Shown here piece after piece: positions 43,601 through 52,524 of a stretch of DNA of 55,243 bases. Under the pieces are notes generated by a model that worked only from the letters and a program-made list of their open reading frames with translations, had not been told where the DNA came from and made no database searches. The position numbers and the translations under genes were made by a program. Every line of letters begins with the position of its first letter. Positions within the stretch are counted from its first letter, which is position 1. Origin of the DNA: Oscillospiraceae bacterium (lineage in GTDB: Bacteria > Bacillota > Clostridia > Oscillospirales > Ruminococcaceae); the NCBI GenBank assembly GCA_017461565.1, contig JAFTXQ010000007.1, forward strand, positions 1 through 55,243, in the 5' to 3' direction.

Positions 43601-45551
43601 GGATGAGACTCCCGCCGGCGGTGCGACTACCACTACTTATGTAACTCACAATATTCCTGCTCCCGCTGTGGATGCAGCAGGAAACTGGTCTTATACGCTT
43701 CCTGCGCTCACCACAAAGACAGCAGACGGCACTCTCTATACCTACTCCGTAGACGAGGTGCTTGTTGACGGATATGAGGTGGCATACACCTCCACTACCG
43801 GCACAGGCGAGCACGTAAACGAGGGTATTGCGAACAACAGCACAGACAAGAAGCAGTACAACCTTGATATCAAGAACACCTTTGTTGCGGCAGGCAAGGA
43901 AACAGGAAGCCTTATCGTCACAAAGGTATGGAAGAACGACATCCCCGAGAACCGCCCCGAGGCTATCACCATAACCCTTATCGACCAGTACAACGGCGAT
44001 ACCTATACACAGACGCTCACAAAGGACATGACAAGCGTTGAGTTCAAGGATCTTCCCCTGTACGTTTACACACGAAAAGCTGATGACAACTCGCTTATCA
44101 GAACACTGAGAGAATATAAGCTCAGCGAGAGCTGCGATCCTGCGTATTCCGCACTCTTCGGCAAATACACCGCAGCTCACTCCGACAAGTTCACTCTTTC
44201 GCAGACAGTGCTTGCCCCCTACACATCTCTCAGCACTCCCGCAACGCAGACTATCACCAACACCAGGAAGACGGTAGACCCCGCTATCCTGTTCAAGACC
44301 TACGAGGACGCCGAGTATGCGCAGCTTGCAGCGCTTGCAGCCGCAACGAGATTTACCGTATACAGCGACGCTGCCTGCACATCCGCAATAAAGACGCTGA
44401 CTCCCGAGCGCAACGGTATTGATGTTATCTGCCGCATCAGCGGACTTGATTTCAACAAGACCTACTATGTAAAGGAAACAGTAGCGCCCGACGGATACGT
44501 GATCTGCGAAGATGTGTACGAATGTAAGATCGACGACAACGGCGACGTCACATACAGGATCTATAACAACGGTTCTGTATTCTCTCCCGCATCTCCCACC
44601 TGCGCAAACAACAAGGTCCCCACAGCAGCTCCCATAGTGCTTGGCAAGACCTACGAAAATGCAGAGACCTCGGAGCTAACCGCACTTGCGGCAGCCACCA
44701 AATTCACACTTTACAGCAATTCCGCATGTACCGCTGTCGTTGCCGCTAAGGCTCCCACAGTAAGCGGAACAAGCGTTATCGTATCCTTTGAGGGTCTTGA
44801 TATCAACAAGACATATTACCTCAAGGAGACCACAGCACCCGCTGGCTACCAGATCAGCACAGACGTGTACGAGTGTAAGATCGCTGCTGACGGAACCGTT
44901 TCCTACAGACTTTACGGAAGCACCGATGTATTCGGCACAGGTAAGCTTACCTGCGTAAATAAGGAAAAGGTGACCGATCCTGATCCCGAGCCTACTCCCG
45001 ATCCTACACCTGATCCCGAGCCCACTCCCGATCCTACACCTGATCCCGAGCCTACTCCCGATCCTACTCCCGATCCGACTCCCGATCCTGAGCCTACTCC
45101 CGATCCCGAGCCCACTCCCGATCCCGAGCCTACTCCCGATCCCGAGCCCACTCCCGAGCCTACACCTGATCCCGAGCCTACTCCCGATCCCGAGCCTGAC
45201 GAGACCGTAGATACTGATGAAACATACGAAACTGAGGAACCCGAAACGACCGAAACAACAGTTCCCGGCGAGACCGCAGAAACCACAGAGACCACTGATA
45301 CCTACGAGACCACCGAGACCGAGGAATATGATACCACTGAAACATACGAGACCGATGAAACAGATACTCCCGACGATCCCGAAAACGATGACGGATCTAT
45401 CGGCATTGATCCTGATAATTCGGACGACGGTGATATGTCCAACCCCGGAACAAGCGGTGTTCCGTTTGGCGGCATCGCTGTAATGGCAGCGGCATCGTTC
45501 ACCACATCGTTCCTTGCTTTCAAGAACAGAAAGCGCAGAAACAGCAAATAA
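40620..45551 (+). CDS. Large cell-wall-anchored adhesin with isopeptide (Cna/SpaA) domains
   Basis: 1643 residues, starting at the ATG after a perfect GGAGGT. Signal peptide MKKKIFAVFTAAIVSLQCF. Residues ~40-350 resemble the Ig-like adhesive head (collagen-binding type) of MSCRAMMs; several DUF11/isopeptide-type beta modules follow to ~960. Four Cna-B/SpaA-like domains end with the Glu-bearing motifs YSVDE, YKLSES, YYVKET and YYLKET. Then a Pro-Asp-Glu-Thr repeat stalk (44983-45200) and a Thr/Glu-rich spacer. The C terminus has NPGTSGVPFGG (from Asn1608), a hydrophobic helix and KNRKRRNSK: a sorting signal of NPxT type rather than LPXTG. Expected role: surface attachment to host or plant polymer. 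The sortase is not in the window. Confidence 0.92.
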   Translation: MKKKIFAVFTAAIVSLQCFTGVPFGNGSSVQTVAGAAFDDAVSADEAGMTYTASVLINGQPLTADTTVKTGDRLKMTFDWKLPTNFVYVNGTFAIDLSEKLYGITLDEVTIPVSDIAKYTIEDNMLYIELFTGSSGREGGCNLDGTINLEGVDDADDGEFELKYFGTTMPVRVPEKISGLWVNKERVGSVYVGGDGNYYQDFRVYIGSNGSDSTNINITDMFDSSVYSEISKVAVGGVGASYGTVADDPATTDVTESGFNLIINALGAGEVTTVTYTLKVDKDKVLSNTLTDTQKQNTVTAYGNGDSSKTYTDKEVYWAELPTVYKTGTYDAVTNKITWTITVKTNIVGETDFTVTDTPDALIADKVAASAVGADLRITKSEMDYDSINKAYTYSYTIDAPAAGLTPTAINNKAAAEFPTYPNLGTESSANVTIPGSLTDFVHKSYTEPAGGYIDWSIDVELPTGEDITSVVVEDRLYDGDYANKTKYQGDGKPVNIDHSKLDAEVYVNGAVQAYEIFLNPGTSRVFLGRLNPDGTVAEIIGEVKNQYGDYFALTIADVQYSYYENGEYGPNTSKNLTSDFLAVNKDNDVVIKVKVSTTYQDSVLNCSNTAYASVTIDGSTVQEGSRAKYVKDFDASKYGYPANMNHYADVIWPKPDPLRNPLGWMLTASSADYAAGDVLTFTDTIPDGLEYVDKSALIYIASIDGDIYTYSADQTALSITTSGNTITFTINVNDTLVSQLATANGESTLKLNYLTQMTEAAYAEFIAGGVEKSFTNSATVSVYDASKSQNNDLGTVTATQMLTPDIKKIVQKEITSPDKGIRENGKVYAEYKIVINAADVELFNGAKYTATDTLGSRLTLVDGTPIISPNTNGESVSYDKAGGNKLTFSNLQDGTTYTITYRVLVDQLASNEADDCTSEQIVQMFGNYVSLTLAGSNEVSQSMVLAKDSYDSGAYYIHDELTGTITISGTKSWTQDDKHPGARPQFISVKLKVDETPAGGATTTTYVTHNIPAPAVDAAGNWSYTLPALTTKTADGTLYTYSVDEVLVDGYEVAYTSTTGTGEHVNEGIANNSTDKKQYNLDIKNTFVAAGKETGSLIVTKVWKNDIPENRPEAITITLIDQYNGDTYTQTLTKDMTSVEFKDLPLYVYTRKADDNSLIRTLREYKLSESCDPAYSALFGKYTAAHSDKFTLSQTVLAPYTSLSTPATQTITNTRKTVDPAILFKTYEDAEYAQLAALAAATRFTVYSDAACTSAIKTLTPERNGIDVICRISGLDFNKTYYVKETVAPDGYVICEDVYECKIDDNGDVTYRIYNNGSVFSPASPTCANNKVPTAAPIVLGKTYENAETSELTALAAATKFTLYSNSACTAVVAAKAPTVSGTSVIVSFEGLDINKTYYLKETTAPAGYQISTDVYECKIAADGTVSYRLYGSTDVFGTGKLTCVNKEKVTDPDPEPTPDPTPDPEPTPDPTPDPEPTPDPTPDPTPDPEPTPDPEPTPDPEPTPDPEPTPEPTPDPEPTPDPEPDETVDTDETYETEEPETTETTVPGETAETTETTDTYETTETEEYDTTETYETDETDTPDDPENDDGSIGIDPDNSDDGDMSNPGTSGVPFGGIAVMAAASFTTSFLAFKNRKRRNSK

Positions 45552-45558
45552 AATGCAC

Positions 45559-45590
45559 AAAAGCCCAATGACTTAAGCCATTGGGCTTTT
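45559..45590. terminator. Bidirectional terminator after the adhesin gene
   Basis: AAAAGCCCAATG / CATTGGGCTTTT perfect 12-bp stem followed by GTTTTGT; also suitable for the converging ABC operon. Confidence 0.9.
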
Positions 45591-45663
45591 GTTTTGTCTG
45601 CGGAAAGCAAAAATCGCACATATTTCGTAAAGCCAACGAAAGTTTCATCGGCTCCGTTATGTA

Positions 45664-46344
45664 TTAATTGTTTTTATTGTCAGAAATTATTACTCCGTCT
45701 GATATTTCAATTACCCTGTTGCATTGATTTGCGATACCGATATCGTGTGTAACAATAATGATAGTCTTTCCATCAGCATTGAGTGATTTGAATACTTCCA
45801 TAATTTCGGCGGCAGTTTTACTGTCAAGCGCCCCTGTAGGTTCATCCGCAAGAATTATACCGGGATTGTTAACTATTGCTCTTGCTATTGCAACTCGTTG
45901 TTTCTGACCACCCGACAGCTTATTCACATAATTATTCGCATATTTTTCCATTCCGACCGATCTAAGTGCATTAATTGCTACTTCACGGCGATTTGACTTT
46001 TTCTTTTGAGCAAAATCCAATGGCAGCATAACGTTTTCAAGAGCGGTAAAATCTTCGATCAATGCGAAATCCTGCATTACCATACCGATTTTTTCGTTGC
46101 GTATATGGGCAAGGTCGCACTCTGAAAATTTCTTCACAAGTATCCCATCTATTTTATATTCACCTTGCTGGTAACCGTCGATACACGCAAGAATATGCAG
46201 AAGTGTAGATTTCCCGGCGCCTGATTTGCCTATGACAGCAGTCATCTCGCCATCTGCAAAGGTCAAAGAAAGCTCTTTAAGGGCTGTAAATTCATTTGAC
46301 TTATTCGGGTTATATTTTTTTGTAATATTATTTATCTCGATCAC
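45664..46344 (-). CDS. ABC transporter ATPase, MacB/LolD-like
   Basis: 226 residues. Walker A GKSGAGKST (39-47), signature LSGGQKQR and ADEPTGALD (Walker B). Starts at GTG 46344, with GGGAGG overlapping the end of the upstream permease gene. It energises the two FtsX-fold permeases encoded directly upstream. The MacB-type group moves peptides or lipoproteins or relays bacitracin-type sensing; no two-component genes are adjacent, so the substrate is unknown. Confidence 0.9.
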   Translation of the reverse strand: MIEINNITKKYNPNKSNEFTALKELSLTFADGEMTAVIGKSGAGKSTLLHILACIDGYQQGEYKIDGILVKKFSECDLAHIRNEKIGMVMQDFALIEDFTALENVMLPLDFAQKKKSNRREVAINALRSVGMEKYANNYVNKLSGGQKQRVAIARAIVNNPGIILADEPTGALDSKTAAEIMEVFKSLNADGKTIIIVTHDIGIANQCNRVIEISDGVIISDNKNN

Positions 46345-46348
46345 AGTT

Positions 46349-47596
46349 TTATCCTCCCGATCGTTCCTGAAGAAGCTGCTTCGGCGTAGTCGTGCCTATC
46401 ATCAGCAGCGGCATTATCATTGAAAAAACAAGATATATCATAATTATTCCCGACAATGAAAATATCAGCCACGGATTTAAAATGATCATTATTGTTTCAG
46501 AAAGAGGCGTAAGCATTGCTGTTATCAGCAACACAAATGATACTCCCAGTGCAGCTATACTCAATACAAGTGATTGAAATAAATTAACCGCTGCACATTG
46601 CTTCCACTGCAGTCCTAAAATGTAAAACTTCGCATAATCAGCAGATCGCTGACGGGTCGATATAGCGGAAACACTTATCGCACTTACAATAACAAGTATC
46701 AACAGAACTACCACGATCGGCAGAAGCTGTAAAAGCTGTTCTCTTAAATATATAATACTATTGTTATTCATATCATTTAATGGTATTATAATTATCGGAC
46801 TAAGCTGAGCAGCGTTTTTAAGCAACTGTGCCGATTTTTCTTCCGACGCATCATCACTAAGAAAGAATGCTGAATCCATAATTAATTCAACCTCGGGGTA
46901 AAGCCTGTTGAGCGCACTTGCTGAAGCAAGAAAAACATGCTGACTCTCTGCTTCTATTTTGATATAATAGGGTTCATACATGAAACGGTAGATGTCGCCG
47001 AATTCCTCACGGGGCCGTTCTCTGCCGAGGATCTCAGTGCCGTCCTTTAGTATTCCGACAACACGCATAGTAACCTGTTTCTGAGAATTGAATTGCGGCA
47101 TCATAAGGTCAATGGTATCGCCAACATCAGCGCCATACATCCCCTCCGGAATTACAATTTCCAACTCGTCAGAGTCTTTTGATAACCACCTGCCGCTTTT
47201 TAGCTCGGGCTTATATCTTGATAACAATTCATCGTCGTAAAAAAGTGGGCGTGCCGACTTATTAAGGGTTTCGTCGGACGGTAGTACCGTTACTGTCTGA
47301 ATAGTAAAAACACTGTCTGCTTCTGTATATTTATAAAGCTCTTCCGCAGAAAAGATCGAATCACTTCTATCGACTGTTACTCCACCGGGCTTCACTGCGC
47401 CGCAGACCGGACTGTAAACACAGTACACCCCATTGCTTTCCAGAATATCACGAACAGGCTCATACGTGCGATAACGCACCGATAATGCCGATACCATGAC
47501 AGCAGTAATAAGCAATACCGCAATAAGCTGAATCAGACAGATAGTATTCATTATCGGATTTTTTCTTAAATTCCGCAAGGCGGTTTTAAATAACAT
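46349..47596 (-). CDS. MacB/FtsX-type ABC permease
   Basis: 415 residues. One N-terminal helix (about 18-38), a ~240-residue extracytoplasmic domain, and three C-terminal helices (about 290-410): the four-helix MacB/FtsX plan. It overlaps the previous gene's stop in TAATG (47594-47598), so coupling is likely. It pairs with 47596-48777. Confidence 0.82.
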   Translation of the reverse strand: MLFKTALRNLRKNPIMNTICLIQLIAVLLITAVMVSALSVRYRTYEPVRDILESNGVYCVYSPVCGAVKPGGVTVDRSDSIFSAEELYKYTEADSVFTIQTVTVLPSDETLNKSARPLFYDDELLSRYKPELKSGRWLSKDSDELEIVIPEGMYGADVGDTIDLMMPQFNSQKQVTMRVVGILKDGTEILGRERPREEFGDIYRFMYEPYYIKIEAESQHVFLASASALNRLYPEVELIMDSAFFLSDDASEEKSAQLLKNAAQLSPIIIIPLNDMNNNSIIYLREQLLQLLPIVVVLLILVIVSAISVSAISTRQRSADYAKFYILGLQWKQCAAVNLFQSLVLSIAALGVSFVLLITAMLTPLSETIMIILNPWLIFSLSGIIMIYLVFSMIMPLLMIGTTTPKQLLQERSGG

Positions 47597-48777
47597 TATT
47601 GTCCCCCCTTTTTATGAGCCTCCGACAGGCTTTTGTTGATCTGCGTCAGCAGTTTTGTGCCCATGATCACAAGCAACATAACTAAATAAATGATGAAAAT
47701 TGCCAGATAAATTACAGGAGTATAGGAGTCCTCCATATAAATGAAAATATCCGAAAGGCAACCGTGCATAAACGGAATATATGTCAGCATTCCTGACAAG
47801 AATACAGGTACGCAGATCATACAGCATTCTCCAAGACATATACTCCATACACGAATCGTAGTACAGCCACAAATACGCATTATAGCGAACTGACGACGGC
47901 GTTTTTTGAAAATGTAATCATACAGCATAGCGAAGTTTATCACACTGAGAGCAGCTATCAATATTGAAATGAACATAATGTTATTGTAAATATAAATGCT
48001 CTCCGCATCGGGGAAAGGCAGCTCGGGAAATATCAGCTTGCCCGGCAGGAGCTCCTCCGCTCTGCGTTTCAGTTCATCATAGCTCTTGCGTGATATAGCA
48101 TTTTCAAAAGATAATGTAAAGCTATCTATCAGAGCATCACCCGGCAACGATAAAAATGGCACTACAACGCCGTTTGAACTGTGAGTTCCTACGATGTAGT
48201 ATTTTTCTCCGAATAATGTGATCGTATCTGAAGCACCAAGCAGCTCCTTATATTCAAATCTTTGTAACGGGTCGTTCAGCACTTCGTCCTGGATCATTGC
48301 AACATTCTGACCTTCGGCTTCTTCAACATCCGTAAAAAACCGACCTGTTTTTATCATAGACCTGCCTTTCCATATATCAGCAACATAAGATGATGTCTGA
48401 TATTCTCCTGCGCACACTGTAAATCTTGAAATGACCATTACATTTTTCATGAATTTTTCGGAGAAATAAGGGTCTATGTGTTCAAAATCAAAAGCTGTGG
48501 AGCAGAAAATCACATTCATTTCAGATAATACAGTATCAGATAAAGAATCAAGATATAGTTTTACTTCACTTTTTGTCAAAGCTTCTCCCTGTACGATCTC
48601 CGTGATTATCTCCTTGCTGTCGGTCTCGCCTTCGATACGTATTGAATTGTAGTTTTGATACAATCCATAAGAAAAAGTCATGATCCACGCAGAAACAAAA
48701 ATGCATATCACCATCACTATGAATATGAATTTTTCGTTTTTAATAAAATTCTTTATGTTAAGAAATATGTATTTCAT
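47596..48777 (-). CDS. MacB/FtsX-type ABC permease (partner)
   Basis: 393 residues with the same plan: helix at about 15-37, large extracytoplasmic domain, then helices near 260-285, 310-335 and 350-375 and a basic tail. Sequence is only weakly like its neighbour, so the two probably form a heterodimer. First gene of the three-gene operon; the ribosome site is weak. Confidence 0.8.
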   Translation of the reverse strand: MKYIFLNIKNFIKNEKFIFIVMVICIFVSAWIMTFSYGLYQNYNSIRIEGETDSKEIITEIVQGEALTKSEVKLYLDSLSDTVLSEMNVIFCSTAFDFEHIDPYFSEKFMKNVMVISRFTVCAGEYQTSSYVADIWKGRSMIKTGRFFTDVEEAEGQNVAMIQDEVLNDPLQRFEYKELLGASDTITLFGEKYYIVGTHSSNGVVVPFLSLPGDALIDSFTLSFENAISRKSYDELKRRAEELLPGKLIFPELPFPDAESIYIYNNIMFISILIAALSVINFAMLYDYIFKKRRRQFAIMRICGCTTIRVWSICLGECCMICVPVFLSGMLTYIPFMHGCLSDIFIYMEDSYTPVIYLAIFIIYLVMLLVIMGTKLLTQINKSLSEAHKKGGQ

Positions 48778-48838
48778 TCTATAAAATTATGCCTGCCCGA
48801 TAAACGGCAAAGCAGCCCCTTTCGCCTGTATTAGAAGT

Positions 48839-48867
48839 CTTATACTTATAATTGCCAAATGGATCAA
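48839..48867 (-). promoter_or_regulatory. Promoter of the MacB-like operon
   Basis: Minus strand TTGATC (48867-48862), 17 bases, TATAAG (48844-48839). Confidence 0.5.
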
Positions 48868-49062
48868 CTCTTTTTTGAATATATTGTAGCATTATTTTTT
48901 ATAAAAAACATAACTGAATTCTTACAAATTTCTTAAAGAGTATATAAGTGAGTTTATTTGTTTCAAAAGCCCTTATTTTTGAAGTGCAATATTCAAGGGT
49001 TTTTGGTGCTTTTGCGTTTAACGACAGATAAACACCTTTAAACCGCATCATAAAAGGAAACG

Positions 49063-49087
49063 AGCCCGAACTTAGTCGGGCTTGTTT
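49063..49087 (+). terminator. Orphan + strand terminator
   Basis: AGCCCGA / TCGGGCT stem then TGTTTTT. A weaker similar hairpin CCCTT.../...AAGGG with T run lies at 48969-49005. No + strand gene precedes them; they may be remnants of lost DNA. Confidence 0.55.
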
Positions 49088-49109
49088 TTGGTATTGTGTC
49101 TAACTTGAA

Positions 49110-49340
49110 CGAAAAAGATTTTTCACACTATAACAGGAGAGCCACCCTGCGAACGTGAGCGGTTTTGCGAAGCAAAATCGGTTTTCCATCAGGGAAAACC
49201 GAAGCCGAGCGTTTGCAACCAAAATAGATTTTTCTAAACACGGGATAAACAAAGAAATTCCGCTGAACCTCATTCGGATAAGGTCCAGCGGAACGCTGGC
49301 TATATTGAGTGCAAATAGATTTTTTCGCACTATAATATAC
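49110..49340. repeat. Dispersed repeat, copy 2, with inserted hairpins
   Basis: 49111-49152 and 49203-49216 match 7579-7631. The 50 bases between hold CGGTTTTGC-gaa-GCAAAATCG and CGGTTTTCC-atca-GGAAAACCG. Further on, TTCCGCTG...ACCT / AGGT...CAGCGGAA forms another stem (49258-49293), and GATTTTTTCGCACTATAA (from 49317) repeats the start of the unit. The rest of 48778-49425 shows no gene; short frames here lack ribosome sites. Confidence 0.65.
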
Positions 49341-49425
49341 AATTATCTTAACACCGTTTTATAATATTCATCAAGCCAAACGGCGAAAAAGCCAATAGCA
49401 CGCTCCGTACGATAGCTGTCTGTCG

Positions 49426-51324
49426 TCAATCAATCAATTCCGCCTTTTTGACCGTGCGTGCTTCACCCTCCGAGGTCTCAAAGTACAGATTCTCGCTGTC
49501 GCCGTCGAGGGTTCCGCCCTTTACCTTTTCCTCGCAGACAAGTACAGTCCTTCCGCTTGAGATGTGATAGCAGTACAGCTCTGCCGCATCGTTGAGATAG
49601 TAGATACACCGTCCGTCAAATTCCAGACCGTCGCTGACATAATCCTCAATGAGCATCTGAGGCTCGCCGAAGACGTTCAGCGTATAAATACCCTTGGTGT
49701 TGACAAAGAATACATTCCTGTCATCCGAGAATACCTGTCCGTCCAGCGACATAGAGGTGTTGCTGAAATCGAACGCCAGACCGAATACCACCTTCTGTGC
49801 TTCAGAGGTCGGCTGATACAGCTTTGTTATTGAAAGATCATGGAGATCCATTCTGTACAGCGCACTGTGGCTGCTGTAAAATCCTGCGATGAAATAAATG
49901 CTGTCCTCTGTGGGGAACACTGCGTTCAGCAGCGCCACATCCTCCATGAACGGGTCAAAGGGAACAAGTGTTTCCTCGCCGCTTTCCTTGTCGATAAGCT
50001 TCAGTTGGAAGCTGCGTTCTTCAGCGCTGCCCACATTCACGGAATCTATGCGGTATCTGCTGTTTTCGGGCATTTTGTAATCCACCTTGCCACGCAGCGT
50101 TACCGAGCCACCGTAGCTTGCCAGCGCATCAGGCGTAGTGTTATCGGCGCAGGAGGTCAGCAGCGTCAGCGACATTACAGCCGATACTATCGCAGCAGCC
50201 TTTCTGAGTCTGAGATTCTTTTTCGTTATACGGTTTCTGCCCGAGCGGATGAGGATGACAGGCACCGCTATCACGAATATCACTGCGAATACCGTAAATG
50301 CAATAAAAAGTCCAGCAGGCACGCCTGCAAAGATAGTTTCGGTATAATCTTCGGTGTATTCCATCGTAACATCACCGAAAAAGTAACCGTAGCCCTTGAT
50401 AAGTCCCGTAGGCAGGAAATAACACTGGCTTCCTGTCATGGCTACATAATCCGCCGCCACAGGCACTGCGATATATGGGAATATAGAAGCGGTATAGTTT
50501 CTTGAAAAATGCGCTGTAATCATAACTGCGGCAGCTATCATCAGCACGCCCAGCAGCTTTATTCCCTGTACCAGCACAAAGGTCTGTATTATGCTCAGCC
50601 CATCGAAGGGGCAGTTGTCGTACATCTCCAGCGAGCCTATGCCGTAGCCCCAGTATTCGCTTGGGAGCTGTGCAGACAGCGCAAAAAGATCGTACACGGA
50701 CAGTACTACGCTTGTGATAGCTGTAAGCGAATACAATATGGCTATCTTTGCCGCCATCGTCTTTTCCTGTCCGTCGGGAGTGGTCTTAAGGATGATACCG
50801 CCCGAGCTGCTGTGCTCTATGATGAATGCAAAGGCGCAGCAGAAGCATATACACAGCAGGAAAAGATAGTCCACATCCGCATTCTCCATAACAGGAATAC
50901 TGCTTGCAGGTATAAGCGCACGGTTTTCGGGGTCCTCATATACATAGCTGTATTGCTTGATCAGCCTGTCGATGACATCCTTGTCCTTTGCTGTCTCACG
51001 ATATGACTCGGTAGACAGCAGGTACTCCTCGTATGTACATTCTCCGCTTGCAAGCTGCGACTGCGCCTTGGCTATCATTCGTTCTGCCTCAAGGCGCTTC
51101 TCCTGATAGGAGAAGATGGTCTGCTCCTTTTCCTCGGTAAGTATTCCCGAAACAGGCTGTATCAGCTCAAGGTACCGTTCCTTGTCACGGGAGCCTTCAA
51201 AGCCATAGGTCTGCTCCATAGCAGAGGAAAGCGAGAACAGCGGAATTATCAGCACGATAAGGAAGAAGAAAAGCGAGTATTGCTTTATCAGTATCTTTTT
51301 GGCTTCGTAAAAAAACAGCTTCAT
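49426..51324 (-). CDS. ABC-2-type permease fused to a lipoprotein-like sensor domain
   Basis: 632 residues. Residues 1-365 look like an ABC-2 permease: helix at 17-35, extracytoplasmic loop with a coiled stretch, then about five helices between 152 and 360. At 370-392 comes a complete lipoprotein-type signal: basic NLRLRK, hydrophobic AAAIVSAVMSLTLL, lipobox LTSC with Cys392. The following 240 residues have repeated beta-rich YFxxxxxxLY-like blades (IYFIAGFYSSHSALYRMDL, IYYLNDAAELYCYHI) like DUF5050 propellers. Gene overlaps the upstream permease (ATGA), last in the operon. The fusion may be real or recent; no separate ribosome site was seen at the junction. Confidence 0.75.
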   Translation of the reverse strand: MKLFFYEAKKILIKQYSLFFFLIVLIIPLFSLSSAMEQTYGFEGSRDKERYLELIQPVSGILTEEKEQTIFSYQEKRLEAERMIAKAQSQLASGECTYEEYLLSTESYRETAKDKDVIDRLIKQYSYVYEDPENRALIPASSIPVMENADVDYLFLLCICFCCAFAFIIEHSSSGGIILKTTPDGQEKTMAAKIAILYSLTAITSVVLSVYDLFALSAQLPSEYWGYGIGSLEMYDNCPFDGLSIIQTFVLVQGIKLLGVLMIAAAVMITAHFSRNYTASIFPYIAVPVAADYVAMTGSQCYFLPTGLIKGYGYFFGDVTMEYTEDYTETIFAGVPAGLFIAFTVFAVIFVIAVPVILIRSGRNRITKKNLRLRKAAAIVSAVMSLTLLTSCADNTTPDALASYGGSVTLRGKVDYKMPENSRYRIDSVNVGSAEERSFQLKLIDKESGEETLVPFDPFMEDVALLNAVFPTEDSIYFIAGFYSSHSALYRMDLHDLSITKLYQPTSEAQKVVFGLAFDFSNTSMSLDGQVFSDDRNVFFVNTKGIYTLNVFGEPQMLIEDYVSDGLEFDGRCIYYLNDAAELYCYHISSGRTVLVCEEKVKGGTLDGDSENLYFETSEGEARTVKKAELID

Positions 51325-52511
51325 TCCGATATCCTCCTTTTCCTGAGCTCAGTCCTGCCCACCGCACGGAAATAGCATATAATATGCAGTATTATTGTAA
51401 GAACGAGCGTAACGGCAGGCACAATTAAGTATGACGGCACAGGCAGTCCGAAGATATTGACGCACCTGAAGCTGCCCAGCAGGGTCTTTACGCTGAGTAG
51501 CGAAAAGGGCGAAAGATACTCGGGGATAAGCGAGTTTATGAATATCATCGCTCCGGCAGCCGCAAAGCTTACGGTAAGTGCCAGACCGATATTCTTTGTA
51601 AATGTGGATATCAGCAGAAGCACCTCTCCGATGAAAATAAGGAACAGTATTCTGAACACCAGCGAAATTATGATCGTGCCGACTATGCTGATATCAACGG
51701 GAGCATACTGATAGCTCTGTATCGCATACAGGGGCTGTTCCATAAATTCAAAGCCGTAATAGCGTCCGAAGCCCAGCAGATCTACAAGTGCGAAGATGAT
51801 CACAGCGCATATCACGAACAGATACATCACCATGTGCTTTGCACGGAACACGCTTCCTGCTCTGCCGCAGGAGCGGATTATCCTGTCGTTTCCCGTAGCC
51901 TTTTCGGCGGCAAAGGAGGACGCAAATACAAACGCCATCAGAATAAGTATAGCGAATGTGGAGAACTCGTAATCGAAGAACAGAGTGAATGCCTCGTACC
52001 TGCCGAAAGCGGAAATGCTCCTGCCCTGATAGATGGAAAGGATAAGCTCGTTTTCCTTTACAAGATAGTCGTTGCTGCCCTCGTAAAATCTGATACATTC
52101 ACGGGCTTTTTCGCTTATCTCTGCCATGGTATTCGGATACATATAGGCGTATCTTACCTCGTCCTTCAGCATATTGAGGTAGTTCAGATCGCCGTAAACG
52201 TAGCCCGTGAAAAACTCGTCGCTGGGCTTATCCATACTGAACTTGCCCTCGGCGATTACTGCGTTCAGCTCCTCCGTATAGGCGTTTATCCTGTCGAAAA
52301 GCTCCTGATCCAAGTCTCCCTTGAAGTCCTGATAAAGCTTTTCCGAATCAGGCGTTTCGCCCATGACGGCTTTGATGTAACCGTCCGCACCGTAGTATCT
52401 CACCGTTTCATATTGCTTGTAGCAGTTTACAACAAGGCACAGCACAGCTATGATAAGCAGTGACACCCTGAATATCTGCTTTTTGAATTCGTATGTAAAA
52501 AGCTTCAACAT
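51321..52511 (-). CDS. ABC-2-type permease
   Basis: 396 residues: one N-terminal helix (about 14-30), an extracytoplasmic segment of ~150 residues, and five C-terminal helices, parallel to the neighbouring fusion protein. ATG at 52511 (MLKLFTYEFKKQ) is preferred over a longer frame because GAGGGGTG lies upstream. Partner of the ATPase at 52525. Confidence 0.82.
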   Translation of the reverse strand: MLKLFTYEFKKQIFRVSLLIIAVLCLVVNCYKQYETVRYYGADGYIKAVMGETPDSEKLYQDFKGDLDQELFDRINAYTEELNAVIAEGKFSMDKPSDEFFTGYVYGDLNYLNMLKDEVRYAYMYPNTMAEISEKARECIRFYEGSNDYLVKENELILSIYQGRSISAFGRYEAFTLFFDYEFSTFAILILMAFVFASSFAAEKATGNDRIIRSCGRAGSVFRAKHMVMYLFVICAVIIFALVDLLGFGRYYGFEFMEQPLYAIQSYQYAPVDISIVGTIIISLVFRILFLIFIGEVLLLISTFTKNIGLALTVSFAAAGAMIFINSLIPEYLSPFSLLSVKTLLGSFRCVNIFGLPVPSYLIVPAVTLVLTIILHIICYFRAVGRTELRKRRISE

Positions 52512-52524
52512 TGCGCACCCCTCT

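Noticed and set aside
49100-49364. Short frames on both strands
   Set aside because: They translate the dispersed repeat and its hairpins.
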